Of a DNA stretch of 64,000 bases, positions 17,887 through 26,796 are shown piece after piece (position 1 is the stretch's first letter; each line of letters begins with the position of its first letter). A program made the translations under genes and the position numbers. Under the pieces are notes generated by a model. That model was not told the DNA's origin. It searched no databases and saw only the letters and a program-made list of their open reading frames with translations. Origin of the DNA: Virgibacillus oceani (lineage in GTDB: Bacteria; Bacillota; Bacilli; Bacillales; Amphibacillaceae); assembly GCF_014638995.1 (NCBI RefSeq), contig NZ_BMFR01000001.1, positions 372,001 through 436,000 of the forward strand, written 5' to 3'.

Positions 17887-17910
17887 TTAAACCCACCTCA
17901 CTATGGTTAT

Positions 17911-17930
17911 ATCTTTATTATAGTAAAGAT
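17911..17930 (-). promoter_or_regulatory. Palindrome over the -10 of the cysteine-rich regulator gene
   Basis: ATCTTTA-N6-TAAAGAT, an almost perfect 20-bp inverted repeat, contains TATAAT for the minus strand (17922-17917), 25 bp before the TTG start. The position suggests an operator for autoregulation. Confidence 0.5.
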
Positions 17931-18016
17931 CTTCTTGAAATGGGTAAATAGAACTAATTGTTGAAAAATATACACATTCACGTATACCTAAGTAGTTTAT
18001 CGCAATTGCTTGCAAT

Positions 18017-18394
18017 TTATTCAGGTGAATTGTCAAATGATAAAATGTTAGTTGTAACATATGATTTAGTATCAGTATTAATTGTAAAGGTTAATTCGTA
18101 CTTTTTGCTCGTAATCTGTTCAATATCGATATATACATCTCCATCTGGAAATGTATATACTACGGGCTGACTGCTATTTTCATGCTGCGGAAAGTTTTGT
18201 TTTAGTTTAGCCCTGCTAATTTGCAGCAATGTTTCAATCTTTAGTTGTTCCAATTGATTGTCGGTAATTCGTATATCACTTTTGTATGTGTTTACAGCAG
18301 CTGTTAACACAATTAATACGATAGCAGTTAAAAATAAGACATATGGCAGAAAAAATCCATTTTGCTTAGTGGTAAAAAATGATCGATTTTTCAT
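18017..18394 (-). CDS. comGG: Competence protein ComGG
   Basis: Minor pseudopilin of the competence pilus that carries DNA across the wall. 125 residues with a short basic N-terminus, K-Q-N-G-F-F-L-P-Y, and one membrane segment (about 14-34). The start at 18394 has AAGGAG 8 bp upstream; a longer in-frame start to 18553 lies wholly inside comGF. It overlaps comGF by 29 bp. Recognition is mainly by position as last gene of comGA-GG, since ComGG is weakly conserved. Confidence 0.85.
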   Translation of the reverse strand: MKNRSFFTTKQNGFFLPYVLFLTAIVLIVLTAAVNTYKSDIRITDNQLEQLKIETLLQISRAKLKQNFPQHENSSQPVVYTFPDGDVYIDIEQITSKKYELTFTINTDTKSYVTTNILSFDNSPE

Positions 18395-18782
18395 AGATTT
18401 CTCCTTGTATGGAGGTAATTGTAAGATGGATACCGAATGGCAATGGCTTAAGTTCAAATTGTTTAACATTGCGCAAATATATCTCGTGCCCCTGACCATC
18501 AACCTGTCTTCTAACCGTGTTATTATACTGTTCAAATGAAACAACGGTTCCATCCTTCATATTTAATTTTAAGCCTTTCGCGTCTACGTAGAAATTTGTC
18601 GCTTTCATAACATCATCTCTAATAAAATGGAAAAACTGCAGTGTTGAAATTTCATCATAATTAGAGGAGTAGGTTACAGTCTTTGAGATATAGCCAATAA
18701 ACGGCAGTGTCATAAAAAATAAAGTAATAGTTACTAATAGTGTTATGAACGTAAACCCCTTTTCATTCCTGAGGATACCCAT
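18366..18782 (-). CDS. comGF: Competence protein ComGF
   Basis: Minor pseudopilin-like protein. The start at 18782 gives M-G-I-L-R-N-E-K-G-F-T-F-I-T-L-L, with the G-F-T prepilin cleavage site followed by a hydrophobic helix. The rest is a 100-residue beta-rich domain with the family pattern F-x-Q-Y-N-N-x-V-R-R-Q-V-D-G-Q-G-H. Overlaps comGE upstream and comGG downstream, as usual in comG operons. Frame extends to 18830 without a better start. Confidence 0.88.
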   Translation of the reverse strand: MGILRNEKGFTFITLLVTITLFFMTLPFIGYISKTVTYSSNYDEISTLQFFHFIRDDVMKATNFYVDAKGLKLNMKDGTVVSFEQYNNTVRRQVDGQGHEIYLRNVKQFELKPLPFGIHLTITSIQGEIYEKSIIFYH

Positions 18783-19104
18783 ATAAACAATACTTTTCGA
18801 TGGATTGTTTGACATTTTGCCACTCTGCACATCCTTTAATTAAACGGTTTTCCAAATTAAAATGAAACAATACTTCTTTCTTATTAATTCTTTCTGTATA
18901 TGTCTTGGGGATTGCAGGTTCGCTATCCCATAAATAGTCTTGCAATTCATCGTGAAGACGATTTGTTAACATACGTCGCTGGCTTAATACCTCAAGTTCA
19001 GTATTCAGCGTGGTTGCTATTGGGACAAGCGTTGTTGCAATCATAAAAATGATACTGAAAGCTACTAATACCTCGATTAGTGTAAAACCCTTATTGTTTT
19101 TCAA
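18763..19104 (-). CDS. comGE: Competence protein ComGE
   Basis: Type IV pilin-like minor pseudopilin, 113 residues. The prepilin motif N-K-G-F-T-L-I-E-V-L is at residues 4-13, cut by the prepilin peptidase ComC after Gly6, with a hydrophobic helix to about residue 30. Two cysteines near the C-terminus (G-C-A, Y-C-L). Fourth of the pilin-type genes in the comG operon, overlapping comGD by 14 bp. Confidence 0.88.
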   Translation of the reverse strand: MKNNKGFTLIEVLVAFSIIFMIATTLVPIATTLNTELEVLSQRRMLTNRLHDELQDYLWDSEPAIPKTYTERINKKEVLFHFNLENRLIKGCAEWQNVKQSIEKYCLYGYPQE

Positions 19105-19525
19105 TGTAGCAGCGCCCCTTGCCTAACGGGAATACGATTCGATATTCTGACAATTTCGTCTGAATGTACAAAGAGCCAGATTGTTTAATTGTCCCATTTG
19201 CATTAAATGAAATAGGTTTTGTCATTTTTCTTTTTTGAACGATCCAGTCATCCGGAATAGATCTCTTAACAAGCAATTCATCGTTATTTCCTTTTCTGAT
19301 TTCATACGTGTTGCTATTAAGCTTAAAGGTTAATCGGATATAGTCAGTTGTAGTGTAAGACATGTTTTGCATATATAGCAGATCAAATTCAAATGTTTCA
19401 AAAAACTGTTTTTCCTCTTGTTTATCAATTACTGAAAACATCACTGGCACACTTAAAAGAATAAATAGTCCCCATATACTTAGTGAAAACAAAACTTCAA
19501 GAAGGGTGAACCCGTTTTTTCTCAT
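19091..19525 (-). CDS. comGD: Competence protein ComGD
   Basis: Minor pseudopilin of 144 residues beginning M-R-K-N-G-F-T-L-L-E-V-L, i.e. a class of prepilin with G-F-T-L-L-E cleavage site and helix at about 6-28. Typical F-N-A-N-G-T motif (F-N-A-N-G-T-I-K) in the C-terminal half. Follows comGC by 8 bp. Confidence 0.9.
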   Translation of the reverse strand: MRKNGFTLLEVLFSLSIWGLFILLSVPVMFSVIDKQEEKQFFETFEFDLLYMQNMSYTTTDYIRLTFKLNSNTYEIRKGNNDELLVKRSIPDDWIVQKRKMTKPISFNANGTIKQSGSLYIQTKLSEYRIVFPLGKGRCYIEKQ

Positions 19526-19533
19526 TACTTCTC

Positions 19534-19842
19534 CTACTCGGTTGACACATTAACAATATCGTCTTTTAAGGTTAAGGAATCTTTATTTGGACATGACATT
19601 TGTTCACCAGTTATATAACCTGCGCTTTTCAATACTTCTAAACTTGCAGGGCTATTACCTTTGTCTAGCTTATACGCATCAACCTGGGCCTGAACTACAG
19701 AAACTAACGCATCGCAGCCTTTTGAATAAACCTTGTCACTTTTATCACTTAAATTTGGAACGAACAATATAATTAAGACTGATATAATTAACAAGACTAT
19801 TAGCATTTCAATCAGTGTGAAACCTTTTTGATTTTTAAACAT
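19534..19842 (-). CDS. comGC: Major competence pseudopilin ComGC
   Basis: The main subunit of the competence pilus. 102 residues with the cleavage motif Q-K-G-F-T-L-I-E-M-L at 5-14 and a long hydrophobic helix to about residue 30. Two cysteines (G-C-D-A and M-S-C-P), the pair that forms the intramolecular disulfide in B. subtilis ComGC, are present. Begins 14 bp after comGB. Confidence 0.94.
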   Translation of the reverse strand: MFKNQKGFTLIEMLIVLLIISVLIILFVPNLSDKSDKVYSKGCDALVSVVQAQVDAYKLDKGNSPASLEVLKSAGYITGEQMSCPNKDSLTLKDDIVNVSTE

Positions 19843-19856
19843 TGGTCAAATCTCCT

Positions 19857-20918
19857 TTATATAGTTTTAATCAATTGGAACATTGGCCACATAAGAGTTA
19901 TATAAATGAAAATAATGAAACCAGCCAGCAATAGAAAAAACGCTGGTTGAATATATGTAATTACTTTCATTATTTTACGGTGCAAATCCTCCGTGATCAG
20001 TTCGGCGTATACGGATAAATCTTTCTCCAAAGCATTTATATCCGCATTTTTTTGGAAAATCATTGCAATTTGTTTCTCCAACAATTGCAATTGAGATAGT
20101 AAACTTGATAATTGAAGTCCTTTTTGCAATTCCGCTGTCATTAGCGTTGAATAATGAGATAAGATTGGTAACTTTGGCTGCTGTGACATAATAGTCAAAA
20201 TTTCTTTAATAGGGATTCCAGTTTTTAGAAGAGAGCTAAAATGTGTTGCAAATAGAAATGACGTTTGGATTTGTTTGTATTTACGATATATGGGGATAGA
20301 ACGGTATACTTTAATTTGCTTTTCAATACTAAGTTTTTGCTTATTTATCTGCCATAGACCACCTCCTATAAGAATTAAGACAAATAATACCATTACAAAA
20401 CTGCTTAAAAAATCAATGACAACCATTGATAAGTATACGGTTGATGATGTTTCAGGATTTGATTGGAATAGATCCAGAAATGAGGGGAGCACAGATTGTT
20501 TAATAAAATAGAGTAGAATAGAAAAGATGAAAAGCAATATAATTGGATATCGTGCCACTTGTTGAAACTTTTGCAGATACTGTATTCGCTGCTCGAACAT
20601 ATTAATACATTTTTCAATGGTAGCCTGAACATCACCATTTGCCTGTACAAAGAATAAATAAGAGGTAACAATGGTATTAAATCTTGCCTTTTCAAAAGCC
20701 TGATCAAGCGTTGCTCCATTTTTTAATGCCTCCATAATAATAGTGGAGGGCCGCTCAAGGTTTTTATCCCATTTTATTACTTCAAGCGCTTCTATTAAGG
20801 TATACCCGTTATGTAATAATCTGGATAACCTATTTAGAAATAATAATTGTAATTCCTTTCTTATTGTTTTGTGCTTAATTCGCGTTAAAAACTTTTTTAG
20901 ATACAAATCCATAAGCAA
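19857..20918 (-). CDS. comGB: Competence platform protein ComGB
   Basis: GspF/PilC-type inner-membrane platform of the pseudopilus. 353 residues with two F-domains (about 20-140 and 220-340) and three membrane segments (about 125-145, 170-195, 320-345). The family pattern G-x-x-L-x-x-A-L and N-G-D-V-Q (A-N-G-D-V-Q-A-T-I) is seen. Start overlaps the comGA end by 44 bp; ATG 20912 is a close alternative. Confidence 0.93.
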   Translation of the reverse strand: MLMDLYLKKFLTRIKHKTIRKELQLLFLNRLSRLLHNGYTLIEALEVIKWDKNLERPSTIIMEALKNGATLDQAFEKARFNTIVTSYLFFVQANGDVQATIEKCINMFEQRIQYLQKFQQVARYPIILLFIFSILLYFIKQSVLPSFLDLFQSNPETSSTVYLSMVVIDFLSSFVMVLFVLILIGGGLWQINKQKLSIEKQIKVYRSIPIYRKYKQIQTSFLFATHFSSLLKTGIPIKEILTIMSQQPKLPILSHYSTLMTAELQKGLQLSSLLSQLQLLEKQIAMIFQKNADINALEKDLSVYAELITEDLHRKIMKVITYIQPAFFLLLAGFIIFIYITLMWPMFQLIKTI

Positions 20919-21885
20919 ATGCCTTCTTTCTTAAATGATGAAAAGTCTGGAATTGCTCCATATTTTCAACGTTAACTCCATTCAAAGCACAATCTAATAA
21001 ATCACCTTCCAAAAATTCCAAAATAGCGGCTCTTCTTGAGATTGTTTTGTTTAATTCAATTGGCAATAATTGTAATGCTGCAACAGAAATAAGCGATTGT
21101 TTTAAATCGGTTACTGAAAGTCCCATTTCTAATAATCGATGTATTGTGCCATTTGCATTTTTTGCATGAAGCGTACTTAATACCAGATGTCCTGTTAAGG
21201 AAGCTTCAAAGGCAAAACGTGCAGTTTCCCGGTCACGAATTTCACCTACCATAATAATGTCCGGATCATGTCTTAATGCAGCTTTTAACCCAACTTGATA
21301 GGTTATGCCTGCCTTTTCATTTACTTGCACCTGCAAAATATTTGTGATTTCTTTTTCGATTGGGTCTTCTAATGTAATCGTTTGGTAAGAATCACGTTGA
21401 AGAATTGTCTGAAGCAATGCATAAAGGGTGGTTGTTTTACCGCTGCCGGTTGGACCTGTAAAAAGAATAATACCAGCACGATTTAAAAGTAAATTTTTCA
21501 GTTTGTTAAGTTGGTTTGGAAAAAGAAATAGCTGTTCGAGTGAAAGGTTTTCGTCCTGTGGCAGAATTCGGATGGCAAGGCTTTCCATATGATTAACGGG
21601 AAGCGTCGATAAGCGAAGATCATAATGAATTGCAGCAGATTGAAAGGTAATGGTACCATTTTGAGGTTTTCGTATTTCACCAATGTCCATTCCCGATGTA
21701 AACTTAAAGTATGCTAACAACAATTGATACTGGGAGAAAAGTATCTGTTTATGAAAAATTCGTTTGCCATGTATTCGAAAATAAATATCCGTATGCTTTT
21801 CGAAGGGATAAAAATGAATATCGGAAGCTTGTGCTTCAAACGCGGATAGAAGAAGCTTTTGCGAGAGGGTTGTTGCGGGGTTCAA
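20875..21885 (-). CDS. comGA: Competence assembly ATPase ComGA
   Basis: GspE/PilB-family hexameric ATPase that drives pseudopilus assembly. Walker A G-P-T-G-S-G-K-T-T (about 143-151), Asp box, Walker B I-I-M-V-G-E-I-R-D and the His box S-L-T-G-H-L-V-L-S-T-L-H-A are all visible. The start at 21885 is an ATG-like start behind GGAGGTGTT. First gene of the seven-gene comG operon; it is divergent from aroK. I could not make a convincing ComK double box in the 118-bp gap. Confidence 0.96.
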   Translation of the reverse strand: MNPATTLSQKLLLSAFEAQASDIHFYPFEKHTDIYFRIHGKRIFHKQILFSQYQLLLAYFKFTSGMDIGEIRKPQNGTITFQSAAIHYDLRLSTLPVNHMESLAIRILPQDENLSLEQLFLFPNQLNKLKNLLLNRAGIILFTGPTGSGKTTTLYALLQTILQRDSYQTITLEDPIEKEITNILQVQVNEKAGITYQVGLKAALRHDPDIIMVGEIRDRETARFAFEASLTGHLVLSTLHAKNANGTIHRLLEMGLSVTDLKQSLISVAALQLLPIELNKTISRRAAILEFLEGDLLDCALNGVNVENMEQFQTFHHLRKKAFAYGFVSKKVFNAN

Positions 21886-22003
21886 TGAAGAACACCTCCA
21901 TATTTAATTTTTATTTTGCTATAATAGCTATATTCGACATGAATTAACAAATTCCTTCTTTTTTCTTAAAATATTTCAAAAAAGTTTTTAGAGGTGGAGT
22001 AAC

Positions 22004-22501
22004 TTGAAAACAATTTATTTAATTGGTTTTATGGGAAGCGGCAAAAGTTCGATAGGGGAGTGTCTAAGCTTATTATTAGATGTTCCTTTAATTGACACGG
22101 ATGCAGCGGTAGAGGAAAAATACAGTCAATCAATAGCAGCAATATTTAAAGAGAAGGGGGAGAGTACGTTTCGTATATATGAATCAGCGGCATTAAGAGA
22201 TACCCCCAACACAAATGCTGTCGTATCAACCGGTGGGGGAATTGTGGAAAACAAAGGCAATACGAATTATATGAAATCCGGTACAGTGATTTATTTACAT
22301 ACATCCTTTCATGAAATTAAGAGACGATTACAATATGATCAAAAGAGACCACTTTGGAACAGCAGATTGGAGGAAAAGGAACAATTGTATAAGCTGAGAC
22401 TTAATCTCTATAAATCATGTGCTGAGTATACTATTTCCACAGATAGCAAATCAATTGAGGCTATTACGAATGAAATAATTGCAAAAATCAAACATGTATA
22501 A
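22004..22501 (+). CDS. aroK: Shikimate kinase
   Basis: Phosphorylates shikimate at O3 with ATP in aromatic amino acid synthesis. 165 residues: Walker A G-F-M-G-S-G-K-S-S (8-16), shikimate-binding D-T-D (about 33-35), F-R (F-R-I-Y-E) and G-G-G (S-T-G-G-G-I-V). The lid Arg appears in K-R-P-L-W. TTG start set by AGGTGGAG 7 bp before it. Lies divergent from comGA and partly overlaps the longest possible yqzE frame. Confidence 0.94.
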   Translation: MKTIYLIGFMGSGKSSIGECLSLLLDVPLIDTDAAVEEKYSQSIAAIFKEKGESTFRIYESAALRDTPNTNAVVSTGGGIVENKGNTNYMKSGTVIYLHTSFHEIKRRLQYDQKRPLWNSRLEEKEQLYKLRLNLYKSCAEYTISTDSKSIEAITNEIIAKIKHV

Positions 22502-22547
22502 GTATATCCTAAATACAAATGGAAATGCTAAAACTAAAGAAAATGAG

Positions 22548-22736
22548 GTGATAGCTATTTCGGGCAATGATTATGTAAAATACATGACAGAGCAGGTAGT
22601 AACATTTATGGATATGCCACGTAATGAAAGAAAATCACGGAGAAAACACAAAAAAAGTGATGTTTCATTACTTTCGAATAAATGGCTAGGTGTCCTGCCC
22701 TTCGCCTTAAAAATGTTCATGAAGAAAACTAATTAG
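22548..22736 (+). CDS. yqzE: YqzE family protein, probable non-canonical start
   Basis: Short protein with the YqzE pattern S-G-N-D-Y-V-K-Y-M-T-E-Q-V-V, a charged middle E-R-K-S-R-R-K-H-K-K, and W-L-G-V-L-P-F-A-L-K-M-F-M-K-K at the end. The GTG at 22548 is given here as the first canonical start, but it lies inside a perfect Shine-Dalgarno GAGGTGAT (22545-22552 region). The best-spaced start is ATT at 22557, which puts Met exactly where family members start (M-S-x-N-D-Y-V-K). Frame continues upstream to 22479 inside aroK. B. subtilis has yqzE beside comG. Function unknown. Confidence 0.82.
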   Translation: MIAISGNDYVKYMTEQVVTFMDMPRNERKSRRKHKKSDVSLLSNKWLGVLPFALKMFMKKTN

Positions 22737-22768
22737 CAGGCCCACGCTATTTGGGGCCTGCTTTATTG
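22736..22768. terminator. Terminator between yqzE and yqhG
   Basis: GCAGGCCC pairs with GGGCCTGC (22736-22743 with 22754-22761), T-rich tail; starts inside the yqzE stop codon. Confidence 0.85.
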
Positions 22769-23566
22769 TATAGTAAGAGCTGGGTCATCATTAAGATAAA
22801 ATATACCACCATTTATTACACGAAATGAAACGTGAGGCTGGTATCGATTTATTATCTCATCGATCTCTTGTTCCATTTTCCTTTCCAAATTTTCTTCATC
22901 CATCCTATCACTATAAAAATGTTTTAGCATCTTAATTTCCTCATTCAGTGTCTTTACAGATTCGTCTGCCCATTCGAATGTTTGATTTTCAATATAATTT
23001 TCAAGAACGGCTTCAATACGTTTGAACCCACTGCTCACCTTGATTAATGGTGATATAGTAAAACAATAATCAGATATTGTCATTTGGAGCGGCAGGGTTT
23101 TTAAATAATCCATCATTTCGGTTTTCATCATTCCATTAACTAAATGTAAACCAATGGAAATAATTTCATCTTTTTTTTGTTTTCCTACATAGCTGATTTT
23201 TATATTTATAACCAACCAAGGATAAAGGGCTAACTTTGCAGTGGTATCAATTTTTTGAAAAAGCCTTGTATATTTTTCATTTGTGTGCAGGTGCGTAAAA
23301 AGCTGCTGTAATCTTGGACTGCCAAAATGAATCCAGTCTCCTTTTTCGTCCCGTTTATCGGGATTGGTAATCAAAGTTAGCTTCATTGGTTCGCCGGCAA
23401 AACCGGTACTTTTAACATAATGCCAGTAAAATGGTCTATTCATTAAAGCCCTGTCCATTTTTTCCGTTAACTGTACGGTCAATACTCCATCCTGATTGTG
23501 CAGTAAATCACAGCTATGTGCTGTAAAATAATTTTGTAAAAAATCGTTTAAATGTTCAATTGCCAT
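22763..23566 (-). CDS. yqhG: YqhG family protein
   Basis: 267 residues, cytoplasmic, starting M-A-I-E-H-L-N-D-F-L-Q-N-Y-F. Matches the YqhG family by its N-terminus (L-x-x-F-F/Y-x-A-x-x-C-x-L) and by being coupled to the SNF2-type helicase gene. Start at 23566 has GAGGAAAA upstream; the longer frame to 23647 is inside yqhH. The start overlaps the yqhH stop by 11 bp. Function unknown; a helper of the helicase is a guess from gene pairing. Confidence 0.85.
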   Translation of the reverse strand: MAIEHLNDFLQNYFTAHSCDLLHNQDGVLTVQLTEKMDRALMNRPFYWHYVKSTGFAGEPMKLTLITNPDKRDEKGDWIHFGSPRLQQLFTHLHTNEKYTRLFQKIDTTAKLALYPWLVINIKISYVGKQKKDEIISIGLHLVNGMMKTEMMDYLKTLPLQMTISDYCFTISPLIKVSSGFKRIEAVLENYIENQTFEWADESVKTLNEEIKMLKHFYSDRMDEENLERKMEQEIDEIINRYQPHVSFRVINGGIFYLNDDPALTIQ

Positions 23567-25235
23567 ATTGATTTTCCTCACTAACAGTAGAATCATGTGT
23601 GTACTTGATAACAGAAGAAAGATTATCAAGCTTAATTTTAGCCTCACCAGTTGATGTTGATTCGGAAAAAATAGATTGAAGTTCGGCTTCGATATCGGTT
23701 ATATTCAGCTCAGCTAAAATCATGTCTAGATTTCCTATAACCTGTTCAAATAGATTAATCTTTTCATATAGTAAATTCATGATGTGTTCTTCAACGGTTC
23801 CACGGATAGCCATATTATAAATATGAACATCTTTTTCCTGTCCGTAACGGTGGATACGACCAATTCGCTGTTCAATGCGCATCGGATTCCACGGCAGATC
23901 ATAGTTAATCAAATGATTGCAAAATTGCAGGTTAATCCCTTCCCCGCCTGCCTCTGTCGCAATTAATACCTGTGCATGGTTTTTGAATAATTGTTTCATC
24001 CAATCTTTTTTTCCGCTTTTAAATCCACCTCTAAATGGAACTGAAGTAATATTATTCTGCTGTAAATACCATTGCAAATAAAGTTGACTAGCCCGATATT
24101 CCGTAAAAATAATAACTTTTTCATCCGGGTTTTGCTTGATGATCTCAACTGCCTTTTCCGCTTTTGAGTGGTTAGGCAGTTCTTCAATTTTACGCATAAG
24201 AGATTGGTATAACGCATCATTTGCTGTACCATTTTCGGTCATTTTTTTTAGTGATAAAAAACATGCTTCGCGTGATGAGCAAATTTCTCTTAATAAAGTA
24301 ATCTTAGCAAACGTTTGAAAAGTTCCTGTAAGCTGATCCAACTCTTGGTAAAATGCATTTTCCTTTTCTGTGAAATCAATCCATACTGTTTCGATGTTCC
24401 GGTGTGTATTACTTAATTCTGTACCTTTTCTAGTGTTACGAATCATTACCTTTTGAACTAACTGCTTTAAAAAAGCATCTTGTTTTATGTTTTTGCGATC
24501 CTTGCCATATTGTTCCAAAAATGATTCATAATTTCCTAAATGCCCTGGCTTTAGAATGGATACCAAATTAAAAATTTCAATTAATCGGTTTTGCACAGGA
24601 GTTGCAGTTAATAGAAGACAATACTTTTTCTTTAAAGCCCTGACAAATTCATAATTTTTGGTTTTATGGTTTTTTAATTTATGCGCTTCATCAATTAATA
24701 CGAAGTCATAATTTATATCTAATATCTGCTCCTGGTGTGGTGATCTTTTTGCTGTATCAATGGAAGATATCAGAATGTCAACTTGCTCCCAATTGTAGCT
24801 TTTTCGATAAGAGATTGCAGGAATGTAAAATTTTTCATTTAACTCCTTTGCCCATTGACTGACTAATGATGCCGGGACTAAGATTAATGCTTTTTTCACC
24901 AAACCTCTAATCATATATTCTTTTAATATTAAACCCGCCTCTATTGTTTTTCCTAATCCAACTTCATCTGCTAGAATTGCACGGCCATTCATTTCCTCAA
25001 TAGCTTGCTTTGCTGTTTGAAGCTGGTGCGGAAGAAATTCTACATGTGGTAAATAGTCTAAAGCACGTAAACCATTAAAAGTTGGTGTCATAGCAGTTGC
25101 TTCTGCTTGGTAGTTCATTTGAAATAATTCCCAGCTGGAGAAGGGACCTTCGTTTTCAAGCTTGTTTTGAAACTCCTCAATAAATGCAGTGTCTTTTCTA
25201 ATTTGTATTTTGCTCATTACGTGTACATCCTTCAT
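23556..25235 (-). CDS. yqhH: SNF2-family helicase YqhH
   Basis: RapA/SNF2-like DNA-dependent ATPase of 559 residues. Motif I L-A-D-E-V-G-L-G-K-T-I-E-A (about 91-103), motif II D-E-A-H, motif III L-L-T-A-T-P, and C-terminal motifs V-I-I-F-T-E-Y, E-G-I-N-L-Q-F and R-I-G-R-I-H-R-Y-G-Q are all visible. Resembles the HepA/RapA class that acts on stalled transcription, but the role in Bacillus is not known. ATG at 25235 or 25220 (M-S-K-I-Q-I-R-K); the second may be the true start. Confidence 0.92.
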   Translation of the reverse strand: MKDVHVMSKIQIRKDTAFIEEFQNKLENEGPFSSWELFQMNYQAEATAMTPTFNGLRALDYLPHVEFLPHQLQTAKQAIEEMNGRAILADEVGLGKTIEAGLILKEYMIRGLVKKALILVPASLVSQWAKELNEKFYIPAISYRKSYNWEQVDILISSIDTAKRSPHQEQILDINYDFVLIDEAHKLKNHKTKNYEFVRALKKKYCLLLTATPVQNRLIEIFNLVSILKPGHLGNYESFLEQYGKDRKNIKQDAFLKQLVQKVMIRNTRKGTELSNTHRNIETVWIDFTEKENAFYQELDQLTGTFQTFAKITLLREICSSREACFLSLKKMTENGTANDALYQSLMRKIEELPNHSKAEKAVEIIKQNPDEKVIIFTEYRASQLYLQWYLQQNNITSVPFRGGFKSGKKDWMKQLFKNHAQVLIATEAGGEGINLQFCNHLINYDLPWNPMRIEQRIGRIHRYGQEKDVHIYNMAIRGTVEEHIMNLLYEKINLFEQVIGNLDMILAELNITDIEAELQSIFSESTSTGEAKIKLDNLSSVIKYTHDSTVSEENQYGN

Positions 25236-25310
25236 TAGATTGACATGTTTTTGTGAAATTAAAAAGTAAAAATGTTTCTATATTTGGTTCTATTTTTCCT
25301 ATGTATTGTG

Positions 25311-25319
25311 TGATATACT
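25311..25319 (+). promoter_or_regulatory. Extended -10 promoter for the gcv leader
   Basis: TGATATACT (TGn plus TATACT), about 85 bp before the riboswitch; no good -35. Confidence 0.45.
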
Positions 25320-25402
25320 TAACCCAAAATAAATAGATTTTTCGCGAGTATTGATACATAGTATAACCAAATACATATATTTTCATTAAAGCGAATGATT
25401 AC

Positions 25403-25608
25403 AAGGGGAGAGATTACTTATAAATTATAAGTCTATAAGTAACGCCGAAGGAGCAAACAATTGTGAATCTCTCAGGCAAAAAGACTCTTGTAGGACGCAG
25501 CTCTGGAGAGTGTTTACGCAATAGTAAACCACCAACGAAGCAAGCATCTTATCCTGAAATTATGTAACAAATGTGATTTCAGGTGATGCGCAACTTTCAG
25601 GTTGACGG
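25403..25608 (+). ncRNA. Tandem glycine riboswitch
   Basis: Two aptamer units upstream of gcvT. Unit 1 has the core GCCGAAGGAGCAA (around 25443-25455) and CTCTCAGGCAAAAAGACTCT. Unit 2 starts at about 25493 with CTCTGGAGAG and has CACCAACGAAGCAAGC and TTTCAGGTTGACGGACAGAG; its core is more diverged than unit 1. This is the class that senses glycine and switches on the cleavage system. An intrinsic terminator follows directly. Confidence 0.93.
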
Positions 25609-25648
25609 ACAGAGATTTCCTGGATAGCCGTGAAATCTCTGTTTTTTT
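25609..25648 (+). terminator. Riboswitch expression-platform terminator
   Basis: ACAGAGATTTC pairs with GAAATCTCTGT (25609-25619 with 25632-25642), followed by seven T. Its left arm includes the ACAGAG 3' side of aptamer 2, so glycine binding can prevent termination. Confidence 0.9.
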
Positions 25649-25677
25649 ATGGACAAAAATATAAGGAGTGGATTAAT

Positions 25678-26784
25678 GTGACTGAACTAAAGCGGACCCC
25701 ATTATTCCCCGAATACGAAAAGCATGGGGCAAAAACGATTGATTTTGGTGGTTGGGATTTACCGGTTCAATTTTCGAGTATTAAACATGAACATGAGACG
25801 ACTCGAACAAAAGCCGGTTTATTTGATGTGTCCCATATGGGAGAGATTATTGTCAAAGGAGAAAATAGTCTGGACTTCCTGCAAATGATAATGACCAATG
25901 ATATTTCAAAATTACAGCCTAATCGTGCGCAATATACATTTATGTGTTACGAAAATGGCGGAACAGTTGATGATTTAATTGTTTATATGCTGGAAGAAAA
26001 TCATTATCTGCTCGTTGTAAACGCTGCTAATACAGAAAAGGATTATGAATGGCTTGTAAAAAATTGCTCGGAAGGTGTATCTATATCAAATGTTTCAGAA
26101 AATTATGTTCAATTGGCGCTTCAAGGCCCATTAGCAGAAGAAATTTTACAAGCATTAACGGACACAGATTTAAGCGAAATTAAATTTTTCTGTTTTAAAA
26201 ATCAAGTTCATTTTTCTAATATCCACTCTAGTGCGATTGTTTCAAGAACTGGCTATACAGGTGAAGATGGTTTTGAAATTTATATTGATGCATCAAGCGG
26301 CAGGGGACTATGGCAATTATTACTAGAATCCGGGAAAGACAAAGGGTTGGAGCCAATTGGACTTGGGGCAAGAGATACGTTGCGATTTGAGGCAAATTTA
26401 GCATTATATGGACAAGAGCTTTCAAAGGATATTACACCAATCGAGGCAGGTCTTTCTTTTGCGGTTAAGCTGAACAAGGGTGCGGATTTCATTGGAAAAA
26501 ATGTACTTCAAAAACAAAAGGATGAAGGTCCAAAAAGGAAACTTGCCGGTATCGAGATGATTGATAAGGGGATACCGCGTCACGGGTATGATGTTTTATC
26601 GGATGGAGAAAATATTGGTTTTATTACTTCCGGTACACAATCACCTACATTACAAAAAAACGTTGGATTAGCATTACTAAAATCAGAATTTGTCCAAATA
26701 GGAACGGAAGTGGATGTACAGGTTCGCAAACGTCAATTAAAGGCTGTTGTTGTTGAAACGCCATTTTACAAACGTTCAAAATAG
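25678..26784 (+). CDS. gcvT: Aminomethyltransferase, glycine cleavage T protein
   Basis: Transfers the methylene group from aminomethyl-lipoyl H protein to THF and releases ammonia. 368 residues with N-terminal [20 protein letters not shown] (folate/active-site region), and [13 protein letters not shown]. The GTG at 25678 is set by AAGGAGTGG 7 bp upstream; the frame upstream of it overlaps the riboswitch terminator. First gene of gcvT-gcvPA-gcvPB. Confidence 0.96.
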   Translation: MTELKRTPLFPEYEKHGAKTIDFGGWDLPVQFSSIKHEHETTRTKAGLFDVSHMGEIIVKGENSLDFLQMIMTNDISKLQPNRAQYTFMCYENGGTVDDLIVYMLEENHYLLVVNAANTEKDYEWLVKNCSEGVSISNVSENYVQLALQGPLAEEILQALTDTDLSEIKFFCFKNQVHFSNIHSSAIVSRTGYTGEDGFEIYIDASSGRGLWQLLLESGKDKGLEPIGLGARDTLRFEANLALYGQELSKDITPIEAGLSFAVKLNKGADFIGKNVLQKQKDEGPKRKLAGIEMIDKGIPRHGYDVLSDGENIGFITSGTQSPTLQKNVGLALLKSEFVQIGTEVDVQVRKRQLKAVVVETPFYKRSK

Positions 26785-26796
26785 GGAGGCTAAAAA

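Noticed and set aside
21886..22003. ComK double box (AAAA-N5-TTTT) upstream of comGA
   Set aside because: A/T runs exist but only one imperfect half-box could be built; not reportable.
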